Of a stretch of 13,713 bases of DNA, positions 1-7,518 are shown one piece after another. The stretch lies in contig JBAZOJ010000073.1 in the NCBI GenBank assembly GCA_041648755.1, positions 1-13,713 on the forward strand. The letters run 5' to 3'. How positions within the stretch are numbered: position 1 is the first letter of the stretch; the number at the start of each line of letters is the position of its first letter. A program made the position numbers and the translations under genes. This stretch comes from JBAZOJ01 sp041648755. GTDB lineage: Bacteria > Planctomycetota > B143-G9. Under the pieces are notes generated by a model. It made no database searches. It had not been told where the DNA came from and saw nothing but the letters and a program-made list of their open reading frames with translations.

Positions 1-29
1 TGAAGAACCAGAATCGTACGAGTGAGCAT
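1..29 (-). CDS. Secreted protein, N-terminal fragment (cut by window start)
   Basis: Only the first nine codons are inside the window, reading MLTRTILVL from an ATG at 29-27. This looks like the start of a signal peptide: one arginine followed by hydrophobic residues. The start is supported by a strong Shine-Dalgarno sequence, GGAGGG, about six bases upstream. The start region closely matches that of the gene at 169-1428: both read GGAGGGAAT, three bases, ATG, one codon, then ACTCG. The two genes are therefore probably tandem relatives, possibly two metallopeptidase-like proteins. Nothing can be said about the mature protein. Confidence 0.6.
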
Positions 30-48
30 CGTATTCCCTCCTGCAGGG

Positions 49-76
49 ATGATATTCGGTTGCCGGACGCGAACAA
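49..76 (-). promoter_or_regulatory. Putative sigma-70-like promoter for the gene at 1-29
   Basis: On the minus strand, TTGTTC (76-71) and TATCAT (54-49) are separated by 16 bases. The -10 box matches TATAAT at five of six positions; the -35 box matches only three of six. Transcription would start near 42, shortly before the Shine-Dalgarno sequence. The putative promoter at 2762-2789 has the same TATCAT box and 16-base spacer, which gives modest extra support. Confidence 0.35.
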
Positions 77-77
77 G

Positions 78-120
78 GGCTCGCGCGATATCCCGTACCG
101 GGATTGGACGATCGCGGGCC
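78..120 (-). other. Nested inverted repeat between two minus-strand genes
   Basis: An inner hairpin (ATCCCG at 90-95 with CGGGAT at 99-104, loop TAC) sits inside an outer pairing of CGCGAT (84-89) with ATCGCG (111-116). It follows the stop of the gene at 169-1428, so it could end or stabilise that transcript. No run of T follows on the minus strand, so it is not called a standard intrinsic terminator. Confidence 0.4.
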
Positions 121-168
121 GCTTTTGCAGCAAAGGCTAACTGCGGGTAATAGGGTGGCTTCGCCTCC

Positions 169-1428
169 CTACTTGCACGTATCCACGGTCGGCCGGATCA
201 GCCAGTCGCCGTTGGATGGCTTGTACGGAATCACTCCCATGGTTCCGTAGAACGAAGTGCCGCTCTGCGCAGCGTCGTACCAGACATATATCCCGTCCTT
301 GGCGTCGGCCCTGGATAGGAGGCACACGTAGAATGTTTCCGGCACGGTAGTCGGTTTGATCTTCAGCGTCACCCAATCGGGCTCTGTGGAGAACACCGAG
401 TAATCGTAGAAGAAACTGGCGAAGATCATTCCCATTTCGTCGAGCAGACAGATCCGCAAGTTCATCTTCTTATCGCCGTAGCGGGAGCCGTACAATTTTA
501 CCTGCGTTATGGCGGTCTTCTTGAAGGGCGATTTGAACTTCGTCACGAAGCCCCCTGCAGCAATGCCCACCTTCTGAAGTGGCGTTCCGTCGTCGAGGAC
601 CAGTTCCTTTGCCTTTCCCGCGAGCCCCGTGGCATTCTGTGGCTTGTACGCGCTCCTTGTCTTCAGAATGAGATTGTTCCCGATGGATTTCCACCACTCG
701 GTAAGAGGCTGGGCCCTCTTTGCCACTTTCAAGGCTGCTTCAGCGGCAGCCAGTGCATCCGGGGCCTGAGGAACGGTCTTTCCCCACTCCGCGAATATCT
801 TGGGAATCTCTGTTTCGCCTGCCTTCTTGACAAAAGCATCCCAAAGCTGCGTCATAATATCGTTCTCGTCCTGCGGGATGTCTCTCAGGGCCTTCTCCAG
901 ACGGGGAAGCCCTTCCTTGCTGTAGTCGTAGTTCCCCGGCGCGAGCTTCGCGCCTTCCTTGTCGAAGACCTTTTGAAGGGTGCGGCACCCGTAGTAGCGC
1001 GCCCAGGCCTCGCAGGCTTCGTTGGCGAACCAGTCAGTGTCCTTGATCAGGCGGTACATGCACATATGGCCGATTTCATGGCAAATTCCGTACATATTGA
1101 GGGCGCCGCTCTCTGGAAAATTGTGCCCGTCGGCGGTCTTCGTGATGTTGAAGTACACGCCGTCTTTGCCGTCGGTTTCCAGCGTTATTTGTTCGGAGCC
1201 CGACTTAACCACGAGTCTGACGGTGTCAGGCATGTCGAAGCCCCAATCCTCGATCGCCGATTTCCTGGCAATCTGCAGGGCTTTGGCGTAGGCGACGATG
1301 AACTCTTCTTCGAGGTCCTGGTACGTAACGGCCACATTGTCGATATTGTATGTCTTTGCCTCGTCCGCACAGGCGGGGCAGAGCAAAAGCGCTACGGAAA
1401 GAGCTGCCAGGGCAACGCGAGTATACAT
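169..1428 (-). CDS. Secreted HExxH zinc-metallopeptidase-like protein with C-terminal beta-rich domain
   Basis: This 419-residue protein begins with a signal peptide (about residues 1-20; MYTRVALAAL, then a hydrophobic core ending CPACA). HEIGH at 117-121 provides two histidine zinc ligands and the catalytic glutamate. WFANEACEAWA at 133-143 places Glu137 (or Glu140) as a third ligand, the layout of gluzincin peptidases. Residues about 270-419 look beta-rich and contain KLYGSRYG (311-318), DWVTLKIKPT and KDGIYVWYD; I recall this module at the C-terminus of exported planctomycete-type proteins. The ATG at 1428 is preferred over an in-frame start 32 codons upstream because it places GGAGGG eight bases upstream and puts the signal peptide at the N-terminus. 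The protein is probably periplasmic or extracellular. Substrate is unknown, and peptidase activity is inferred from the motif only. Confidence 0.8.
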   Translation of the reverse strand: MYTRVALAALSVALLLCPACADEAKTYNIDNVAVTYQDLEEEFIVAYAKALQIARKSAIEDWGFDMPDTVRLVVKSGSEQITLETDGKDGVYFNITKTADGHNFPESGALNMYGICHEIGHMCMYRLIKDTDWFANEACEAWARYYGCRTLQKVFDKEGAKLAPGNYDYSKEGLPRLEKALRDIPQDENDIMTQLWDAFVKKAGETEIPKIFAEWGKTVPQAPDALAAAEAALKVAKRAQPLTEWWKSIGNNLILKTRSAYKPQNATGLAGKAKELVLDDGTPLQKVGIAAGGFVTKFKSPFKKTAITQVKLYGSRYGDKKMNLRICLLDEMGMIFASFFYDYSVFSTEPDWVTLKIKPTTVPETFYVCLLSRADAKDGIYVWYDAAQSGTSFYGTMGVIPYKPSNGDWLIRPTVDTCK

Positions 1429-1436
1429 GACATTCC

Positions 1437-1471
1437 CTCCGGCCGGAGTGTTGTCCGACTGCGGAATCAAC
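1437..1471 (-). promoter_or_regulatory. Structured leader with the Shine-Dalgarno inside a palindrome
   Basis: On the minus strand a hairpin (GTTG-TCCG pairing with CGGA-CAAC, 1450-1457 and 1462-1471, with a two-base bulge) is followed by the 12-base palindrome CTCCGGCCGGAG (1437-1448). The 3' half of the palindrome forms part of the GGAGGG ribosome-binding site for the ATG at 1428. The related gene at 1-29 also has a short palindrome, CCTGCAGG, overlapping its Shine-Dalgarno. Folding could limit translation, but this is inference. Confidence 0.35.
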
Positions 1472-1560
1472 GCAAGGACCCTCGTTCTCCAGTTTTGTCT
1501 ATTTTTTCGCTGGTGTGTTCCCAAGCTGTTCCGATCGAGTTTGACGGACGCGGGGCGGAT

Positions 1561-2661
1561 TTACAGTGCGCAAGTCCGCGGCTTGTACAGACCGAGCAAC
1601 CGCCAGATATTGAGCATCCTGTAGGTCGATTCCACCTCGATGACTTTGGACGAGCGGCGGTCTTCTTCCAGCCCCATTAGGCTGCCGGTGACCCAGTAGC
1701 CTCCGTTGCGCTTCTCGGTAAGAAAGTACCGGGGGAACAGGAAGGTGCCCTCCGCTGTTCTATAGGTCTCCAGTTGCCTGAGGGATCTCTGCATCCATTC
1801 ACACTTCCTGGAAACCCGGAAATGCGCCATCAGTTCGACCCGCTGGATGTAGCACTCCCGACATTCTTCTTCCTCGGGCGGAGTTCTCCATCCGGGAAGG
1901 TGAACGCTCCAGCCCATGCTGTAGCACTTTCTGGCGCTTCCCGACCCGACTGCCATGTAACCGTAGCCATTTCTGAGCGACTGGTACGCGTCGCTTTCGA
2001 TCATCTTTATCACGGCATCGAGGTCGGCGCGCTCGGATCGGGTCAGGCGGAGGCTTTCCAGCCGCGTGAAGCCGTAGATATCGTGAATGGTCGGCAGCAG
2101 GAACTCGTTGTCAAGCCAGTATTCGGGCCTTACAAAGGGTTTCCCCTCGAACGCTTTCGGCACGCGGCCGACTTCGTTCTCGCGGCAGTATATTTTGCCA
2201 TCGAATTGTCTTGCTGTCCTGGCCAGCAGGGCAACCCGGCGTTTCATGTAGGTAATGAGTACCTTACTTTTCGCCTGTGCGCGCGCGAGCACTGCCGCGA
2301 CGATGGCCTTCTTGAAATGATGGTGCATGTCTCCGGGGGTGTCAGCATTGGCCTTGAACCAGTCCACAAACCAGCAGAACGCGGGTTCGCTCTCGAGATC
2401 GTAGATGACGAGCCCCAGGTCAATCAGCTTGTTGGCGGCGTTTTCAAACGCCTCCGGCGCGCCATGGTGGAAGAAGCCGGGTTTGATTCTGGCCTTCCAG
2501 CGGGCGACCTGCTCAGAACTTTCCACGGCCATTGCCGCTTCTATGGCGGGAGTGCCGCACATGACAAGACCGTGGATGTTCTGGAACATCAGGTGGTCAA
2601 CGATCGTGCCGTTATTCTGCATCAGCCAGGATTTCAGTTTCCAGTCATCGTCTTCTCTCAC
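1561..2661 (-). CDS. Hypothetical cytoplasmic protein, GTG start
   Basis: This 366-residue protein is not recognised. It has no signal peptide or membrane segment and is rich in charged and aromatic residues. Visible features are PEEEECRECY near residue 265, several other cysteines, and a C-terminal stretch (GGYWVTGSLMG to ESTYRMLNIWRLLGLY) faintly like the last helices of alpha/alpha-toroid proteins such as prenyltransferase-fold families; that is a weak guess. The GTG at 2661 is preferred because a stop lies four codons upstream and the next in-frame ATG, 13 codons in, has no clear Shine-Dalgarno. GTG also lacks one, but TAAAAT lies six bases ahead, as expected for a leaderless message. The gap to the gene at 169-1428 is 132 bases without a terminator, so the two may be co-transcribed. 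Confidence 0.75.
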   Translation of the reverse strand: MREDDDWKLKSWLMQNNGTIVDHLMFQNIHGLVMCGTPAIEAAMAVESSEQVARWKARIKPGFFHHGAPEAFENAANKLIDLGLVIYDLESEPAFCWFVDWFKANADTPGDMHHHFKKAIVAAVLARAQAKSKVLITYMKRRVALLARTARQFDGKIYCRENEVGRVPKAFEGKPFVRPEYWLDNEFLLPTIHDIYGFTRLESLRLTRSERADLDAVIKMIESDAYQSLRNGYGYMAVGSGSARKCYSMGWSVHLPGWRTPPEEEECRECYIQRVELMAHFRVSRKCEWMQRSLRQLETYRTAEGTFLFPRYFLTEKRNGGYWVTGSLMGLEEDRRSSKVIEVESTYRMLNIWRLLGLYKPRTCAL

Positions 2662-2673
2662 AGGTGTATTTTA
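2662..2673 (-). promoter_or_regulatory. Possible -10 element for a leaderless transcript
   Basis: TAAAAT on the minus strand (2673-2668) matches TATAAT at five of six positions and lies six bases before the GTG at 2661. Transcription would then begin at or near the start codon. No Shine-Dalgarno is visible and no convincing -35 hexamer was found, so the call is tentative. Confidence 0.3.
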
Positions 2674-2761
2674 GCGCCGTTGTCCTAAATGTGGAAGCCT
2701 CACGAATTTTCGGTGCGCAATGGGCTGTATGAAGCCGGTTGTGAAGAACATCGCGGCTTTC

Positions 2762-2789
2762 TTGCTAACGGGTGGAGAGGGGTTATCAT
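2762..2789 (+). promoter_or_regulatory. Putative sigma-70-like promoter for the FadL-family gene
   Basis: TTGCTA (2762-2767, four of six) and TATCAT (2784-2789, five of six) are separated by 16 bases. The predicted start near 2796 leaves a leader of about 60 bases. The site lies in the 197-base region between two divergent genes and is the best candidate there on the plus strand. Confidence 0.4.
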
Positions 2790-2847
2790 ACGCACGAAAG
2801 ACCCTTTTCGAACGGCTATTTGTCTGCTGACGAGGTTCGTCTGTGAA

Positions 2848-2852
2848 AGGAG
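2848..2852 (+). promoter_or_regulatory. Ribosome-binding site that selects the GTG start of the FadL-family gene
   Basis: AGGAG lies six bases before the GTG at 2859 but 18 bases before the next in-frame ATG at 2871. The spacing favours the GTG, giving the N-terminus MVARMSL. Confidence 0.65.
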
Positions 2853-2858
2853 ATCCCA

Positions 2859-4094
2859 GTGGTAGCCAGAATGAGTTTGATCGTGTCCGCTTTTCTGCTG
2901 GTTCTTTCCGTCTGCGCGTGCAGCGCATTTGCGACGAATGGCATGAACATGATCTCCTACGGTGGAGAAGCCTCGGGAATGGCTGGCGCTTCGCTCGGAG
3001 TTTCCGACGACGCGTACGCGCTCAACAATAATCCCGCCGGAATGTCCCAGATCCAGAATATGGATATCAGCTTCGGGATTTCCCTGCTGATGCCCAACCT
3101 CAATCACTCCGATATGTTCGGAAATGACGTGGACGGCGAAAGCGCCATTTTCCCGCTCCCCTCGGTGTCGTTTGTCAGGAAGCTGCCCGACCTGAAGCTG
3201 TCCTATGGCATCGGCCTCTTCGCACAGGGCGGAATGGGCGCTCAGTTCAAGAATCTCACCACTGCGTTCGGCACAACGGATGAGACCTACACCAACGTTG
3301 CCTATATGAAGCTGGCACCCAGCGTCAGCTATGAGTTGACCGAGACCGTCTTCGTGGGAGCCGCCCTCAACGTTGGCTACTCGACGATGAAGCTGCGCTT
3401 CTTCCCCAACACATCCGTTCCCGGCACCTTCGCGGGGATGAACATGAAGGATGTGTACGGCCTTGGTTACGGCGGAAAGTTCGGCATTATGGTCAAGGCG
3501 TCTGAAGTCGTAACCGTGGGGCTCGTGTACACCACGCAGTCCGCGTTGAACTACAAGCACGGCACAATGACCTTTTCCGGAATGGGCGACTACGCGTGCT
3601 CGGTTGACGGTTTCAACTGGCCCCAGTCTTTCGGCGCGGGCATCTCCTTCCGTCCCAACGAGCAGTGGATCTTCGCGGTCGACACCACATGGGTGAACTG
3701 GAGCAAGGCGATGGATACCGTGGTCATTATGACCACCGCCCCGACCCCAATGGACACCGTCACGTTCCCGATGAAGTGGAAAGACCAGATCGTCATCGCG
3801 GTCGGTGCATCCTGCAAGATCAACGAGAGATGGACGGTCCGCGGCGGCTGGAACTACGGCAAGAACCCCATCCCGAACGAGAACCTCTCCCCGCTGTTCC
3901 CCGCAATCGTTGAGCACCATGTCACTTTCGGTGTAAGCTACGCATTCAACAACGAATGGAGCTTTGACTTCGCGCTGGAGCACGGCTTCAGCAAGAAGGT
4001 TATCTACACCAACGCTGGCGCGCCGTTTGGCAACAACGCCATCGAAAGCCACGACCAGAACACGATACATCTGTACTTCGAGCGCAAGTTCTAA
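2859..4094 (+). CDS. FadL/OmpP1/TodX-family outer-membrane channel
   Basis: This 411-residue protein starts with a signal peptide (residues 1-25, cleavage likely after CSAFA). The next segment carries the family's N-terminal hatch signature: TNGMN (26-30), GGEASGMAGASLGVSDDA (35-52) and NNNPAG (56-61). Alternating polar/hydrophobic strands follow, consistent with a beta barrel, and the chain ends LYFERKF with the terminal phenylalanine typical of Bam-assembled proteins. Length is near the usual 400-450 residues. Family members carry long-chain fatty acids or hydrophobic compounds such as aromatic hydrocarbons across the outer membrane; the substrate here cannot be told. The gene stands alone, with its own putative promoter and a strong terminator. 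A minus-strand reading frame across the same region (2700-4199) is an antisense shadow. Family call firm; substrate unknown. Confidence 0.93.
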   Translation: MVARMSLIVSAFLLVLSVCACSAFATNGMNMISYGGEASGMAGASLGVSDDAYALNNNPAGMSQIQNMDISFGISLLMPNLNHSDMFGNDVDGESAIFPLPSVSFVRKLPDLKLSYGIGLFAQGGMGAQFKNLTTAFGTTDETYTNVAYMKLAPSVSYELTETVFVGAALNVGYSTMKLRFFPNTSVPGTFAGMNMKDVYGLGYGGKFGIMVKASEVVTVGLVYTTQSALNYKHGTMTFSGMGDYACSVDGFNWPQSFGAGISFRPNEQWIFAVDTTWVNWSKAMDTVVIMTTAPTPMDTVTFPMKWKDQIVIAVGASCKINERWTVRGGWNYGKNPIPNENLSPLFPAIVEHHVTFGVSYAFNNEWSFDFALEHGFSKKVIYTNAGAPFGNNAIESHDQNTIHLYFERKF

Positions 4095-4126
4095 CAAGAC
4101 CGCATCCACGGTTTTGACCGTTTCAT

Positions 4127-4158
4127 AAAGCCAGGGAGGCTGCCTTCCCTGGCTTTTT
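4127..4158 (+). terminator. Intrinsic terminator after the FadL-family gene
   Basis: AAGCCAGGGA (4128-4137) pairs perfectly with TCCCTGGCTT (4146-4155), an eight-base loop lies between, and a TTTTT run begins at 4154. It lies 33 bases past the stop codon. Confidence 0.9.
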
Positions 4159-4483
4159 CGTTTCGTGCGCCCTGCGGGGCGCATCAACCTGGGGTGCAAG
4201 CCTCTTCCATTCCGCTCTCCGCGCCTCCGCGTCTGCCGTCGCTGTATGCAGCGATGGATGACCCTGTGGGTGAGAAGGCTGTTTTCTGTTTCCTTGGCTT
4301 CGCAATCAGAGGCTTCTCGACTTTGCGATCTTGGCGTTCCTCCTGAGGCGGACCTTCGGCTTGGCGGTTAATGGCTGTTTTCCGCCCTCTGATTCATCAA
4401 TCATCAATTCCCCAGAATCCTGAGCTTGTCGAACGGATCATCAATCAGCAATCTCCTCGGCGGCTATGCCGCCAAACCCCCCT
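4159..4483 (+). repeat. Gene-free spacer built of dispersed short repeats
   Basis: No credible gene is seen; a 68-codon plus-strand reading frame here resembles no protein. The stretch holds the CTCCGCGCCTCCGCGT unit (about 4217-4232), GTGAGAAGGCTGTTTTCTGT (4270-4289), the CCTGAGCTTGTCGAACGG unit (4419-4436), and a hairpin GGCGGC-TAT-GCCGCC (4459-4473) just before the promoter of paralogue A. The first and third units are of kinds I recall as widespread intergenic repeats in many unrelated bacteria. Confidence 0.6.
4393..4473 (+). repeat. 81-base spacer repeat, copy 1 (upstream of paralogue A)
   Basis: This block runs from TTCATCAATCATCAATTCC to the GGCGGC hairpin and matches 11850-11930 with three visible mismatches (one at TCATCA/A-T, two in the hairpin loop). 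It lies the same short distance before the promoter element in both places. Paralogue B lacks it. Confidence 0.8.
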
Positions 4484-4509
4484 GTAACAAATCGCCCCGT
4501 TTGTCTTTA
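4484..4509 (+). promoter_or_regulatory. Shared promoter-like element of paralogue A
   Basis: GTAACAAA (4484-4491), ten variable bases, TGTCTTTA (4502-4509), then GCATATTGGGTTGG. The same two blocks with the same 10-base gap precede all three paralogues, 36 bases before the ATG here. The GTAAC and GTCT cores recall ECF-sigma promoters, although the spacing is somewhat short for a typical one. Sigma-factor class is inference; conservation is seen directly. Confidence 0.6.
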
Positions 4510-4545
4510 GCATATTGGGTTGGAAAGAGAATCACGAGGTGACAT

Positions 4546-7440
4546 ATGAAATCTGTAGTCTTACTGCTGGTTATTCTGGGTTTCTTTATCTTTCATACTA
4601 TACAAATAGCACCTGCACCTTGTTGTCCTACACCACCCACCACTACGGCGCCGATACGTTCCATCTACAGGTCTGACCGGACAACTCCACCGTTGACGCT
4701 TATCACCCTTCCGCCTACCACGATAATTCCCACCCCGACGCCGCTGACTCAACCACCGACAAACAGCGGCGGCCCCATCACGGCGGAAACTCCCACGCCG
4801 GTAACCCGCACAACGCTCCAGCCGATCACCAACATTACCGATGCTCCCACGAACACATTCCACACGACCGGCAACGGCGGACGCTCCATTGTTCCGCCGA
4901 GCCAGCCTCGGACGAGCGGAAGCCCGACGCCTTCCGCTTCCGCGACAAGTGCGCCTTCGAGCCTCTTGTTCAGCCCGTCCGGCGATTTCCTTCCCACAAG
5001 CTATTTCGCATGGGAAGACTGGTGGACGGCCAACAACGGGTATCTGCTTAATATGTCTTCGTCAGGTGAGGTGGTCTATGTTTCCTCGCTTGACCCCAAG
5101 AAGGACGTCCCTCGCCTGCTGACGATGTTCTGCTACCGCGGGATGTTCGATAAGGGGATCCAGGAAGTCGCAGTCAGCGCCATTCGCGGGATGGGCGACA
5201 TCGGGGTGGATGTTCTGATATCCATCGTTGAAGGAAAGTACAAATTCGACAAGGATACCAAGCTCAGCCGGTTCAACGCCGATCAATATGCCGAAGCAGC
5301 CATCGCTGTGCTTGGCTATGTTGGCGGAGCCAGGGCGGCCGACACTGTCGCCGCGATCCTTGTTCCAAAGCGGGCCGATTCCGGTACCGTCCTCGCATCC
5401 AAGGCCGACAATGTCCTGAACGCCCTTGTCAAGGACAAGTCCGCCCGTAAGCGGTTCCTCGCCTGCAATGCCCTTGGCAGAATCGGCGACCAATCGTATC
5501 TGCCAGCGCTTGAGAACGTCCTTGACAACGACTCCGACAAGTTCGTGCGCTCCGCCGCAGCGGAGGCAATTGCCCGGATTGGCGGCTCGAGTGCAATCGA
5601 TGTGCTGCGCAAGGGGCTCGGCGAAAACAGAAGCTACTACGAAGCCAGGACTTACGTGGCCGCTTCGCTGGGCTTCCTCGGAGGCACCGATCCGCTCGAA
5701 GACATCCGCATCGCCGCCGCGTCCCCGGACGGCAATGTCCGGATCGCCGCGGCTGTAGCTTCCTCTTACGTCATCAACAAGAGAATGGAAGTCGGCAGGG
5801 ACTACGCTTCGCTTCTGACTGCCTTCATCTCCAACCTCGATCGCGAGGCGGATGAGAGTGTCCGCCGCGCCATAGCGTTTGCTGCAACCACGATGATCAC
5901 CCGGTCCGGACTCTTCGAGCCACTTAAGAAATACCTGTCCGACGGTCGCGACGGGGCAGTCAGCGCGATGTTCGCACTTGCCTATGCGTTCACTGGCGAT
6001 CCCGCGGCGCTGCCGTACCTGACGGCCCTTCCGGTCGAAGACGACCCGATCGCCGAGACCGGCCGTGGCTACGCAATGCTCTATCTGGCATCGACTAACA
6101 AGCTGAAAATCCTCAGGGATATCATTGCCGATCCGTCGCCGATTCTCTCTTCATGCAGTGTCGTGAAGCTCGCTCAACTGCTGGGGGAGGGCGGATACAA
6201 GGAACTCGCCGAGCAGCGCTCCGTCAAGGATCCGTTCATACAGCGGGCGCTTGCGTACGTCGGAGCTGTCTGCATGGGCAAGAAGGGCCTTGAACTGACG
6301 GTCAAGTACGCCCGTGGGCGCGACGAGGCAGCGCGCGCCGTGGCATTTATCGCACTGGGGATCCGCAATGACACGGATTCGCTCGCGGAACTCCGGCGCT
6401 GGACGACCATCAACGACAAGGAACTGAGGAAAGCCGTCAATATCGGCGCCGCGATGATGAGCGGCCTGCAACTGACCGACAGCATCAGGATCGCCCTGTC
6501 CGATGCCAAGGAACAGGTGCGCTGCGCGGCAATCGTTTCACTTGGCAATCTGAACAGGCCCGAGACCCTGGACACGATTCTCGAAACCATCGAAAAGGAC
6601 TCCAATTACCGGGTCAGGGCCTATGCCTGCGCAGCCCTTGCCAATGTGAAGATCCCCGCCGCGGATACCGAGCGCGTGGTAAATGCTCTGATCAAGGCTG
6701 CAAAGACCGACCGGGAGTACATGGTCCGGGGCTATGCAGCCTTCATGCTGTCTATGTTCAAGGAGAATCGCGCGGCATTCGAGGCGGTTCGCGGCGTCCT
6801 GGCCGACAAGAACACGGATGCCCAGGCCATGGCAGCCTTCTCGCTGGGTCTCTTTGGCAATCCGTCCGGTGCGGGAGAACTCAGGGCTCTTCTGGCGCGC
6901 TACAGCGGAACGCCCCTCGCCTGTGCCGCCCGCATCGGCATCGGCCTTCTTGGCGACGAATCCAATGCGGCGGACCTCGTTGCCGAATTCAAGTACCTGA
7001 GCAGGCCGGAAGACCTTGAAAGCTCTGCGTTTGCCATCGCCTGCAGCGCAACCCGGTACACCTACGCCGACATGCTCGCACGCGTTGACGATCCGGACAT
7101 CTTCATCCGCGAATACAGCATCAAGTGCCTGGGGATGATGCGCAACCTGTCCGACGATGCCCGCGGGGCAATCGCCGAGAAGCTCGCCGGGCTCGAAAAA
7201 GACAACGACGCCAATGTCCGGTTCTACGCAGCGATAGTCCGGTACGCGATCGGTGACCGGAATGCTCTGAACACGGCGCTGTCCGCCATTTTCGAGAAGG
7301 ACTTCATCTTCCCCGGTGGCACAATGGTTGATTATGACTACGGCAGCTATATCTCCGAGTTGAGCGATCTGGTGAACGACACGATGCCGAAAATGTACCG
7401 CCTGAAGCCATATTTCTGGGGCGAAGGCGCGGAAGAATAA
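4546..7440 (+). CDS. Paralogue A: anchored or exported HEAT-repeat solenoid protein with Pro/Thr-rich stalk
   Basis: The protein has 964 residues. Residues 3-20 are hydrophobic with one preceding lysine, a signal or signal-anchor. IAPAPCCP follows, with Cys26-Cys27 at exactly the same position in B and C. Residues 28-148 form a low-complexity Pro/Thr/Ser stalk. SYFAWEDWWTANNGYLLN (152-169) opens the folded part. From about 185 to 960 lie many 30-35-residue HEAT-like repeats, e.g. ARKRFLACNALGRIGD (about 300), VRSAAAEAIARIGG (about 334), EQVRCAAIVSLGNL (about 656) and VRGYAAFMLSMF (about 726), of PBS-lyase/EZ-HEAT type. The chain ends RLKPYFWGEGAEE as in B. The ATG has GAGGTG five bases upstream. 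HEAT solenoids usually bind proteins, so a periplasmic or surface scaffold is likely; no catalytic motif is seen and the function is unknown. Confidence 0.88.
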   Translation: MKSVVLLLVILGFFIFHTIQIAPAPCCPTPPTTTAPIRSIYRSDRTTPPLTLITLPPTTIIPTPTPLTQPPTNSGGPITAETPTPVTRTTLQPITNITDAPTNTFHTTGNGGRSIVPPSQPRTSGSPTPSASATSAPSSLLFSPSGDFLPTSYFAWEDWWTANNGYLLNMSSSGEVVYVSSLDPKKDVPRLLTMFCYRGMFDKGIQEVAVSAIRGMGDIGVDVLISIVEGKYKFDKDTKLSRFNADQYAEAAIAVLGYVGGARAADTVAAILVPKRADSGTVLASKADNVLNALVKDKSARKRFLACNALGRIGDQSYLPALENVLDNDSDKFVRSAAAEAIARIGGSSAIDVLRKGLGENRSYYEARTYVAASLGFLGGTDPLEDIRIAAASPDGNVRIAAAVASSYVINKRMEVGRDYASLLTAFISNLDREADESVRRAIAFAATTMITRSGLFEPLKKYLSDGRDGAVSAMFALAYAFTGDPAALPYLTALPVEDDPIAETGRGYAMLYLASTNKLKILRDIIADPSPILSSCSVVKLAQLLGEGGYKELAEQRSVKDPFIQRALAYVGAVCMGKKGLELTVKYARGRDEAARAVAFIALGIRNDTDSLAELRRWTTINDKELRKAVNIGAAMMSGLQLTDSIRIALSDAKEQVRCAAIVSLGNLNRPETLDTILETIEKDSNYRVRAYACAALANVKIPAADTERVVNALIKAAKTDREYMVRGYAAFMLSMFKENRAAFEAVRGVLADKNTDAQAMAAFSLGLFGNPSGAGELRALLARYSGTPLACAARIGIGLLGDESNAADLVAEFKYLSRPEDLESSAFAIACSATRYTYADMLARVDDPDIFIREYSIKCLGMMRNLSDDARGAIAEKLAGLEKDNDANVRFYAAIVRYAIGDRNALNTALSAIFEKDFIFPGGTMVDYDYGSYISELSDLVNDTMPKMYRLKPYFWGEGAEE

Positions 7441-7464
7441 CCGAAACCGTAAACCTCCGAGACC

Positions 7465-7500
7465 GCAGTGGTGGCCGCTTCGGCGGCCACTGCTGTTTGT
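7465..7500 (+). terminator. Terminator of paralogue A with a UUCG tetraloop
   Basis: GTGGCCGC (7471-7478) pairs with GCGGCCAC (7483-7490) around loop TTCG, closed by C-G, the very stable UNCG class. A short TGCTGTTTGT tract follows. It starts 25 bases after the stop. The homologous site after B changes the loop to TCCG, still UNCG, and keeps the stem. Confidence 0.75.
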
Positions 7501-7501
7501 G

Positions 7502-7518
7502 CGCCCCCTCCGGGGGCG
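7502..7518 (+). other. Second hairpin behind the paralogue A terminator
   Basis: CGCCCCC (7502-7508) pairs perfectly with GGGGGCG (7512-7518) around loop TCC. The hairpin at the matching place after B (11132-11146) has a different sequence. Confidence 0.6.

Noticed and set aside
973..2688. Plus-strand open frames (235 and 304 codons) across 973-1680 and 1774-2688
   Set aside because: They are antisense to the metallopeptidase-like gene and the 366-residue gene; composition is typical of shadows and no ribosome-binding site stands out.
2904..2936. Lipoprotein signal in the FadL-family protein (LSVCAC)
   Set aside because: The residues do not fit a lipobox, and the AFA/T cleavage site just before the family signature TNGMN fits an ordinary signal peptide.
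2700..4199. 499-codon minus-strand open frame
   Set aside because: It lies opposite the FadL-family gene, which has a signal peptide, family signature, ribosome-binding site and terminator. The antisense product has no recognisable features and is rich in His, Arg, Glu and Val, as expected for a complement of a real gene.
4606..4632. Lipoprotein signal at APAPCC in the HEAT paralogues
   Set aside because: A lipobox needs a small residue before the cysteine; here it is proline in all three, so lipidation is not claimed.
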